Source: an uncultured Bacteroidales bacterium (GTDB lineage: Bacteria > Bacteroidota > Bacteroidia > Bacteroidales > UBA932). From it: 5,061 nucleotides of DNA. The DNA lies in contig CAMHFA010000103.1 in assembly GCA_946184255.1 (NCBI GenBank), positions 1-5,061 of the forward strand. The letters run 5' to 3'. Position 1 is the stretch's first letter, and every line of letters starts with the position of its first letter. The notes beneath the pieces were generated by a model, which did no database searches, was not told where the DNA came from, and worked only from the letters and a program-made list of their open reading frames with translations. The translations under genes and the position numbers were made by a program. Positions 1 to 4,352 of this stretch are shown piece after piece.

Positions 1-16
1 AACAATAATCAGTATA

Positions 17-955
17 ATGGCAAGATACGGACTTATCGGAGACCCGATAGCGACATCAAAGAGCCCGCTTCTCTTTGAGGCGGCATACAAGGATCAGGAA
101 CAGCCAGACGGCTTACCTTATAAATATGATCTCATAGAAGGATCGGATTTCGAAGCATCATTCCGGAAGTTCGAGGAGGAATATATCGCCGTGAATGTAA
201 CCGCCCCATTCAAGGAGCAGGCCTATGCCAAGGTCGAGGAACTAGCCGAGTTGGGCAAGGGAGTAATCTCGGGGCCTGTAGCAAGGATCGGTGCCTCGAA
301 CCTGCTGGTCAAGACTTCGGAGGGAATAGCAGCCCATAACTCTGACTTCACAGGTATTGTCGCAGCCATAGCGGAAGCCTACTACCCCGGAATCATCGAA
401 GAATTCATTAAGGAATATGGTGAACGCTTCTTCATAAAACTGCACCAGTTCTTCCTGATGAGTCTGAGCCGTCGCTTCTACCAGCAGCCCCAGGCTCTGA
501 TAGTTGGTTGCGGAGGTGCCGGAAGGGCTGCCGCAGTCGCAGCTGCAGAACTCGGCTTCGGTACCGTACTGATGAACCGTACCATCGAGAAGGCACAGGC
601 AATAGCTGAAGCCATGCCTGAATATGAATTCTTCCCCGACCCGATAAAGGACTTCAAGGAAGCGGTCAAGGAATGCGACCTGATAATCTACACCCTTCCC
701 GTCGCCCTTCCTGAAATCGAGGAATTCTCCGCTGATGACTTCGCAAAGAAGGGAGCCTGTGACAACAAGGTCATCATGGAAGCTAACTATAAGACCCCGT
801 CATTCGACGAGATTGCACAGGCTAAACTTGCCTCGGCTGACGGAATCTATGTTCCCGGCGAGAAATGGCTTCTCTACCAAGCCCTTACCGGTTACCCCTT
901 CATGACCGGCCTCACGCCTGACCTCAAAGCCATGGAGTCTGCTCTGAAAGGCTAA
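17..955 (+). CDS. aroE: Shikimate dehydrogenase (NADP+), divergent AroE with an inter-domain insertion
   Basis: Cytoplasmic enzyme of the shikimate pathway that reduces 3-dehydroshikimate to shikimate with NADPH. Visible family motifs in order: the substrate-binding S14-K15-S16 in 'ATSKSP'; 'NVTAPFK' at 60-66 with the catalytic lysine K66; N95 in 'GASNLL'; 'NSDFTG' with the catalytic-pair aspartate D110; the Rossmann glycine loop 'GCGGAG' at 164-169; 'NRT' at 187-189, the usual NADP signature; and Q288 in the C-terminal 'WLLYQ'. At 312 residues it is longer than the usual 250-290. The excess is an aromatic- and charge-rich segment at about 121-157, between D110 and the glycine loop. Several positions depart from the family: 'YTLP' at 225-228 where 'NATP' is usual, and E255 where Asp is usual before the conserved Tyr. 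The start at 17 gives the normal N-terminus 'MARYGLIGDP', though the frame stays open to the window edge. Its stop overlaps that of the convergent downstream gene. The family assignment is firm; the exact substrate is less certain. Confidence 0.9.
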   Translation: MARYGLIGDPIATSKSPLLFEAAYKDQEQPDGLPYKYDLIEGSDFEASFRKFEEEYIAVNVTAPFKEQAYAKVEELAELGKGVISGPVARIGASNLLVKTSEGIAAHNSDFTGIVAAIAEAYYPGIIEEFIKEYGERFFIKLHQFFLMSLSRRFYQQPQALIVGCGGAGRAAAVAAAELGFGTVLMNRTIEKAQAIAEAMPEYEFFPDPIKDFKEAVKECDLIIYTLPVALPEIEEFSADDFAKKGACDNKVIMEANYKTPSFDEIAQAKLASADGIYVPGEKWLLYQALTGYPFMTGLTPDLKAMESALKG

Positions 956-1362
956 AAATTCTCCTTCAAATACTCTTGCCCAATAGACTTCAGGCAAGCC
1001 TTTATCTTGGCGACTGTTTCTGGAGAAGGGTTTTTGAACCCGTTGATATAGTTTCTCATCAAAGTCGCATTGATTCCAACCCGCTCTGCAAATCCGGCTA
1101 TGTTGATTTCAGGATGGGTCAAGAAGAATCGCTGCAAATCGGTCGGTTCTGCTTCGGGATATCCGAAACTCTCAAAACTGACATCAGTATCAAGGTCCCG
1201 CCAATGAATCCCCTCACCGCTGAAGGTGTACTTCTGTCTCTCTTCCGGGGAAGCTTTCATCAATGTCTTATACCACAACAATGATTGACGATAGACCCTT
1301 CCATCGTCTCCATGACCATACAGCCATTCTCCATCGAACCATATCTTCAGAATCTTATCCAT
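952..1362 (-). CDS. DUF2442 protein with C-terminal helix-turn-helix, putative antitoxin/repressor
   Basis: A 136-residue two-part protein. Residues about 3-69 look like DUF2442: 'KIWFDGEWLY', 'QSLLWY' at 26-31 and the hallmark 'GIHWRDLDTDVSFESF' at 51-66. Residues about 78-131 resemble a XRE-like helix-turn-helix: 'FFLTHPEINIAGFAERVGI', then 'MRNYINGFKNPSPETVAKI' and 'SIGQEYL'. The 'YINGxKxPS' turn is typical of that fold. This DUF2442-plus-HTH layout is familiar from Bacteroidota, usually beside DUF4160, as here: its ATG lies 6 bp after the DUF4160 stop, so the two are almost certainly one transcript. By analogy with type II toxin-antitoxin modules, I infer that this DNA-binding partner neutralises or regulates the first protein and may bind the palindrome at 1639-1658. 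No biochemical activity can be read from the sequence. The stop codon overlaps that of aroE by 4 bp, tail to tail. The domain call is good; the functional role is inference. Confidence 0.82.
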   Translation of the reverse strand: MDKILKIWFDGEWLYGHGDDGRVYRQSLLWYKTLMKASPEERQKYTFSGEGIHWRDLDTDVSFESFGYPEAEPTDLQRFFLTHPEINIAGFAERVGINATLMRNYINGFKNPSPETVAKIKACLKSIGQEYLKENF

Positions 1363-1368
1363 CTTGCT

Positions 1369-1605
1369 TCAACCGAACAATTCTATCCATCTCTTGATGA
1401 TGATATCTGAATTGTTAGAAATAACGCTTGTAATTCTCCTTAAATCATTACGTTTTACATTTCTGGTTTTTTCCAGCACAAATCTTTCCCCATTCCAGGA
1501 AAACTTCGCCTCCCCTTCGTTTCCTATTACATGTACATGCATTGGCTCGTGTTCATGACTGAAGAACATGAATAGGAAACCATACATTCTGAACAACTCT
1601 GGCAT
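1369..1605 (-). CDS. DUF4160 protein, putative toxin-antitoxin partner
   Basis: A 78-residue protein with the DUF4160 pattern. It has an N-terminal 'MPELFRMYGF' (family members commonly begin MPTIFR.G), then the His-rich 'HEHEPMHVHV' at 17-26 with H17, H19, H23 and H25, then 'GEAKFSW' at 31-37, and a helical C-terminus with 'KRWIELFG'. The conserved histidines could be a metal or active site, but the family has no activity I can state with confidence. It is the first gene of a two-gene minus-strand cassette with the DUF2442-HTH gene 6 bp downstream. The start is supported by the conserved N-terminus and by a well-placed promoter about 25 bp upstream (1631-1661). There is no Shine-Dalgarno sequence, only an A-rich 'TTGAAAA', as is normal in Bacteroidota. 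G+C is about 38% (89 of 237 by hand count), clearly below the flanking core genes, which fits horizontal acquisition. DUF4160-DUF2442 adjacency is widely seen and is usually read as toxin-antitoxin-like; the toxin role is not demonstrated here. Confidence 0.85.
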   Translation of the reverse strand: MPELFRMYGFLFMFFSHEHEPMHVHVIGNEGEAKFSWNGERFVLEKTRNVKRNDLRRITSVISNNSDIIIKRWIELFG

Positions 1606-1630
1606 TTTTCAATTAGTTTAAGTTACACCT

Positions 1631-1661
1631 GCAATATAGGGAATTATTTTTAATTCCCAAA
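1631..1661 (-). promoter_or_regulatory. Bacteroidota-type promoter of the DUF4160-DUF2442 cassette
   Basis: Read on the minus strand, TTTG (plus 1658-1661) is followed after exactly 19 bp by TATATTGC (plus 1631-1638). This matches the Bacteroidota primary-sigma arrangement of TTTG, 19-21 bp, TAnnTTTG, with the last two bases of the -7 box deviating. Transcription would start near 1625, giving a leader of about 20 nt before the DUF4160 ATG. The spacer is almost entirely a palindrome, which is listed separately. Confidence 0.65.
1639..1658. promoter_or_regulatory. Perfect 8+4+8 palindrome, candidate operator
   Basis: The arms GGGAATTA (1639-1646) and TAATTCCC (1651-1658) are perfect reverse complements around TTTT. 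The palindrome abuts the -7 box and shares one base with the -33 box of the cassette promoter, so a dimeric protein bound here would block polymerase. The cassette itself encodes an HTH protein, making autoregulation the simplest reading. An A/T-rich hairpin with no gene reading into it on either strand is unlikely to be a terminator. Confidence 0.55.
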
Positions 1662-1668
1662 GACCTGA

Positions 1669-1676
1669 TAGATTTC
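1669..1676 (+). promoter_or_regulatory. Possible -7 box for the outer-membrane barrel gene
   Basis: TAGATTTC matches TAnnTTTG except at the last base and lies 53 bp before the ATG at 1730. A transcript would begin near 1681-1683, at the foot of the hairpin that follows. No good TTTG is found 19-21 bp upstream (that region is A/T-rich and overlaps the palindrome), so this is a weak call. Confidence 0.3.
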
Positions 1677-1682
1677 CTTGGA

Positions 1683-1724
1683 ACGGTTTTTGGTTTATCG
1701 AACGGCAATAACACCAAAAACCGT
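1683..1724 (+). promoter_or_regulatory. Long leader hairpin just before the barrel gene start
   Basis: ACGGTTTTTGGT (1683-1694) and ACCAAAAACCGT (1713-1724) are perfect 12-bp inverted repeats. The stem continues inward through TTAT (1695-1698) paired with ATAA (1708-1711), past one bulged C at 1712, leaving a 9-nt loop (1699-1707). The structure ends 5 nt before the ATG at 1730. It is not followed by a T run, and no plus-strand gene lies immediately upstream, so it is not a conventional terminator. It could be a 5' stabilising stem, a translation-control element or a DNA-binding site. The inverted repeat is certain; the role is unknown. Confidence 0.6.
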
Positions 1725-1729
1725 CCGCA

Positions 1730-2419
1730 ATGAAAAAGATAATTACACTCATAATTGTTTCAATCCTCAGCGCGTCTGTGCTCCCTGCCCAGCCGGGGTA
1801 CGGTCGTGGAGGATATTACGGCGGTCCCGGAGGTTTCTCCAGACACGGCAGGGCTTTCGAGCGTCACCGCCACGGTCATGACAACAATCTCTATGCAGGA
1901 ATCAAGGCGGGGCTGACAGCTTCGCACATCAGCAGCGGAACCGGAGACATCGATGCTTCAGGTATCAAGACCGGAGTCAGCCTCGGTCTGGCCACCGGAT
2001 TCAACATCAGTCCTTTCGCAGCCTTCGAGTCCGGGCTTTATTATGTCGAAAAAGGAGGCATAGGAGATGTTTCCGGGGGTAAGGTTACCTACGACCTGCA
2101 TTATCTTGAGCTGCCGTTGCTGCTCAAGGTCAACATCTTTTCAGGCCGGCAGGCTTTTTTCCAGCCTTATGCCGGAGCATATCTAGGAATGGGAGTCGGC
2201 GGAAAGATCAAGGACTACAGGACTCAGATCTATGCCAGTTCTTTCAATGACGCGAACATACGCCGTGGCGACAGCGGCCTCGCCATAGGTTGCGGCGTAA
2301 CCTGGTCCTTCTTGCATGCCAACCTTGGCTATGAATATGGCCTCTCAGACATAAGCAAGAACGGTTTCGGCGATAACCGAAACCGTGCATTGATACTCAG
2401 CGTAGGATTTGCCTTCTAG
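1730..2419 (+). CDS. Porin-family outer-membrane beta-barrel protein
   Basis: A 229-residue exported protein. Residues 1-20 form a signal peptide with a K3-bearing n-region, the hydrophobic core 'IITLIIVSILSASVL' and a likely cleavage after 'LPA'. Residues 22-50 are a low-complexity linker rich in Gly, Tyr, Arg and His, ending 'RHRHGH'. From about 54 the barrel begins: 'LYAGIKAGLTAS', 'GLATGFNIS', 'FESGLYYVEKGG' at 99-110, 'YLELPLLLKV' at 125-134, 'PYAGAYLGMGVGG', and strands ending 'LILSVGFAF' with a terminal Phe, as expected for BAM-assembled barrels. The 'YLELPLLLK' segment is the hallmark of the OMP_b-brl_2 group (PF13568), common in Bacteroidota. The number of strands fits a small barrel of about eight, with no evident transport partner. 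The gene is divergent from the DUF4160 cassette and convergent with purA, overlapping its stop by 4 bp. The individual function is unknown. Confidence 0.87.
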   Translation: MKKIITLIIVSILSASVLPAQPGYGRGGYYGGPGGFSRHGRAFERHRHGHDNNLYAGIKAGLTASHISSGTGDIDASGIKTGVSLGLATGFNISPFAAFESGLYYVEKGGIGDVSGGKVTYDLHYLELPLLLKVNIFSGRQAFFQPYAGAYLGMGVGGKIKDYRTQIYASSFNDANIRRGDSGLAIGCGVTWSFLHANLGYEYGLSDISKNGFGDNRNRALILSVGFAF

Positions 2420-3684
2420 CGCTCGATAGTAGCCTCGCGGTCAGGACCGAGGGAAATGATGCTGACAGGGACACCGAGGTAGTCCTCGATGAACTTGATA
2501 TATTGCTTGAATTCCTTCGGAAGTCCGCTTTCAGAACGAACCCCGGTAAGGTCTTGTTTCCAACCCGGGAATTCGGTATAGACCGGTTCGATCTGAGCTG
2601 CTATGTCGAAGGGGACCTGATCAGTCTCAATTCCGTCAACCTTATAGGAAGTACAGGCCTTGATAGTGTCGAAATCATCCAGGCAATCGGACTTCATCAT
2701 AATGAGGTCGGTCACTCCATCGATCATAACGGTGTACTTCAGGGCCACGAGGTCCAGCCAGCCGCAACGGCGTGGACGGCCGGTCACGGCACCATATTCA
2801 TGACCGATCTGGCGGAGCTTCTCTCCCGTCTCGTCGAAGAGTTCGGTCGGGAAGGGACCGCTGCCGACCCGGGTACAATATGCCTTGAATATTCCGAATA
2901 CCTTACCAACCCTGGACGGTGCCAGACCAAGCCCGGTGCAGACGCCGCCAACAGTAGTAGAAGACGATGTAACAAAAGGATATGAACCAAAGTCAACGTC
3001 AAGCATCGAGCCTTGTGCACCCTCCGCCAGGATAGGCTTGCCTCCCTTCAGAAGCTTATCCACGAAATACTCGCAGTCCACCAGTTCGAATTCCTTGAGG
3101 AATTCCACTGCCTCGAACCACGCCGTCTCTCCCTGGAAAGGATCATATTCAAAATGAAGGTCATCCAGGAGCCTGTGATGTCGGGCCTTCAACTTGGCGA
3201 AACGGTCCTTGAAATCCGGTGTCAGGATGTCTCCGACCCTCAATCCGTGACGTCCCACCTTGTCGGTATATGTAGGGCCTATTCCCTTAAGGGTGGAACC
3301 AATCTTGCCCTTGCCGGCCGCTGCCTCATAGGCAGCATCCAGAAGCCTGTGGGTAGGAAGGATAAGATGCGCTTTCTTCGAAATCACTATCCTCTCACGG
3401 GGTTCGATCCCCATGGCAGAAACGCTGGCACATTCCTCCTTGAAGGTAGTAGGATCAAGTACGACTCCACTGCCGATTATGTTCACGGATCCTTCACGGA
3501 AAATTCCGGAAGGGATGCTCCGTACAACGAAACTCTTGCCATCGAAATGAAGTGAATGACCGGCATTGGGGCCACCCTGGAAACGAGCCACGGCAGGATA
3601 ACGACCGGCAAGGACATCCACGATCTTACCTTTACCTTCATCTCCCCACTGGAGACCAAGGACTACGTCAAGTTTAGAACTCAT
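2416..3684 (-). CDS. purA: Adenylosuccinate synthase
   Basis: Catalyses the first committed step from IMP to AMP: IMP + aspartate + GTP gives adenylosuccinate + GDP + phosphate, in the cytoplasm as a homodimer. All landmarks are present: 'QWGDEGKGK' at 12-20 with the catalytic Asp D15, 'GGPNAGHS' at 37-44 with the catalytic His H43, 'GIGPTYTDKVGRHGLR' at 134-149 contributing the inter-subunit Arg, 'AEGAQGSMLDVDFGSYPFVT' at 220-239, 'TTVGG', 'TRVGSGPFPTEL' at 271-282, the 'TGRPRRCGWLDL' IMP/aspartate loop at 301-312, and 'KSD' at 331-333 in the guanine-recognition position (commonly KLD). The 422 residues are normal length and the protein appears intact. It lies 29 bp after ssb on the same strand with no clear promoter between, so an ssb-purA transcript is likely. 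Its stop interlocks with the stop of the convergent barrel gene. The identification is secure. Confidence 0.98.
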   Translation of the reverse strand: MSSKLDVVLGLQWGDEGKGKIVDVLAGRYPAVARFQGGPNAGHSLHFDGKSFVVRSIPSGIFREGSVNIIGSGVVLDPTTFKEECASVSAMGIEPRERIVISKKAHLILPTHRLLDAAYEAAAGKGKIGSTLKGIGPTYTDKVGRHGLRVGDILTPDFKDRFAKLKARHHRLLDDLHFEYDPFQGETAWFEAVEFLKEFELVDCEYFVDKLLKGGKPILAEGAQGSMLDVDFGSYPFVTSSSTTVGGVCTGLGLAPSRVGKVFGIFKAYCTRVGSGPFPTELFDETGEKLRQIGHEYGAVTGRPRRCGWLDLVALKYTVMIDGVTDLIMMKSDCLDDFDTIKACTSYKVDGIETDQVPFDIAAQIEPVYTEFPGWKQDLTGVRSESGLPKEFKQYIKFIEDYLGVPVSIISLGPDREATIER

Positions 3685-3713
3685 ATTTGACAGAATTGGT
3701 TTAACTGAAGAAA

Positions 3714-4244
3714 TTAGAACGGAAGGTCATCGGTCGGGTTGTCTCCGAGGGAAATGTCCATGGGCTCCTGTGGAGCAGGCTGCTGGGGGGCAGGTTGTTG
3801 ATAAACCGGCTGTTGGGGCTGCTGGTAAACAGGCTGCTGAGGTTGATAACCGGTCCCTGCGGTTGCCGGGCCTGCCGGAGCAGCCGAAGGATTATCGTTT
3901 CTCTTTCCCAGAAGCTGGAGATTGTCAACCGCTACCTCAGTGGTGAATCTCTTGTTACCCGTCTGGTCTGTCCATGACCGGGTACGGAGCTTGCCTTCAA
4001 TGTAAACCTGGGTACCCTTGCGGATGAATTTCTCAGCCACGTCGGCCGAATTCCTCCAGGCCACGATGTTGTGCCATTCCGTGTTCTCGCGAAGTTCTCC
4101 ATTGCGGTCACGATAGCGCTCCGTTGTCGCGAGGGTGAACTGGGCCACCTTCGTCGCACCCTGGTTAGGGTTGTTTCCATCAAGATAACGTACTTCGGGA
4201 TCTCTTCCAACGTTACCGATCAGCATTACTTTGTTCAGTGACAT
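3714..4244 (-). CDS. ssb: Single-stranded DNA-binding protein
   Basis: Binds single-stranded DNA during replication, recombination and repair, and recruits partner enzymes through its C-terminal tip. The OB-fold covers about residues 1-113: 'LNKVMLIGNVGRDPEVRY' at 3-20, 'VAQFTLATTERYRDRNGE' at 33-50, 'TEWHNIVAWRNSADVAEKFIRKG' from 55 with the ssDNA-stacking tryptophans W57 and W63, 'VYIEGKLRTRSW' at 80-91 and 'FTTEVAVDNLQLLG' at 100-113. A disordered Gln/Pro/Ala linker (about 117-160) contains two copies of QPVYQQP. The protein ends in the acidic 'DDLPF', the conserved protein-interaction tip. The 176 residues are typical for bacterial SSB. The start has the canonical 'MSLNKV' N-terminus and an A/T-rich leader without Shine-Dalgarno. 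The gene follows a terminator-like hairpin (4266-4306), so it either has its own promoter or is controlled by attenuation. Probably co-transcribed with purA. Confidence 0.97.
   Translation of the reverse strand: MSLNKVMLIGNVGRDPEVRYLDGNNPNQGATKVAQFTLATTERYRDRNGELRENTEWHNIVAWRNSADVAEKFIRKGTQVYIEGKLRTRSWTDQTGNKRFTTEVAVDNLQLLGKRNDNPSAAPAGPATAGTGYQPQQPVYQQPQQPVYQQPAPQQPAPQEPMDISLGDNPTDDLPF
3789..3836 (-). repeat. Two 24-bp units coding QPVYQQP(A/Q) in the SSB linker
   Basis: Two adjacent units (3813-3836 and 3789-3812) encode SSB residues 137-144 and 145-152. They match at 16 of 24 bases. Five of the eight differences are synonymous third positions and the other three lie in the last codon, so the peptide repeat has been kept while the DNA drifted. 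This points to an old duplication, not a fresh slippage event. Confidence 0.7.
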
Positions 4245-4265
4245 GATCTTAAATGTTTAGATATT

Positions 4266-4306
4266 AAAAAAGCACAGGTCCGGCGAACTATCGCCAAAAC
4301 CTATGC
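4266..4306 (-). terminator. Intrinsic terminator or ssb leader attenuator
   Basis: Read on the minus strand, positions 4306 down to 4272 fold into a stem of about 15 bp. The arms GCATAGGTTTTGGCGA and TCGCCGGACCTGTGC pair with three G-U pairs and one bulged U, closing on a TAGT loop, followed directly by six T residues (4271-4266). It lies 47 bp after the stop of the barrel gene and 22 bp before the ssb start. The simplest reading is a terminator for the barrel gene. Because the candidate ssb promoter overlaps its upstream edge, attenuation of ssb is possible. Confidence 0.65.
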
Positions 4307-4335
4307 AATTTAATGAATATTCTTGAGACCCGAAA
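4305..4335 (-). promoter_or_regulatory. Candidate ssb promoter overlapping the terminator hairpin
   Basis: On the minus strand TTTC (plus 4332-4335) and TAAATTGC (plus 4305-4312) are separated by 19 bp, near the Bacteroidota consensus TTTG/TAnnTTTG and nearly identical in the -7 box to the cassette promoter (TATATTGC). The start would fall near 4299, inside the hairpin, giving a leader of about 55 nt before ssb. The -33 match is imperfect, and this could be coincidental. Confidence 0.35.
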
Positions 4336-4345
4336 GCGATTCGGG
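4329..4345. other. Short 6-bp hairpin after the barrel gene
   Basis: CCCGAA (4329-4334) and TTCGGG (4340-4345) are perfect inverted repeats around a 5-nt loop, 7 bp beyond the barrel gene stop. No T run follows on the minus strand, so it is not a full intrinsic terminator alone; it may protect the 3' end of the transcript or add to the downstream hairpin. Confidence 0.4.
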
Positions 4346-4352
4346 AGTAATT

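Noticed and set aside
976..1558. Plus-strand open frames opposite the DUF2442 and DUF4160 genes
   Set aside because: The minus-strand proteins carry clear domain motifs and a matching promoter; the plus-strand translations are Cys/Ser/Leu-rich with no domain features.
1639..1658. The A/T-rich palindrome as an intrinsic terminator
   Set aside because: No gene reads into it from either side (the flanking genes diverge), and its stem is too A/T-rich; it fits an operator position instead.
1683..1724. The inverted repeat as the end of a mobile element or an attachment site
   Set aside because: No target duplication, transposase or integrase is present, and both arms lie within one short intergenic region as a single stem-loop.
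1678..1881. A 67-codon plus-strand frame overlapping the start of the barrel gene
   Set aside because: It runs through the leader hairpin, its translation is Arg/Pro-rich with no signal or motif, and it overlaps the well-supported signal peptide frame.
2503..3555. Long open frames on the plus strand antisense to purA (160, 90 and 180 codons)
   Set aside because: They lie entirely opposite an intact, highly conserved purA and encode no recognisable motif; long antisense frames are expected opposite this type of codon use.
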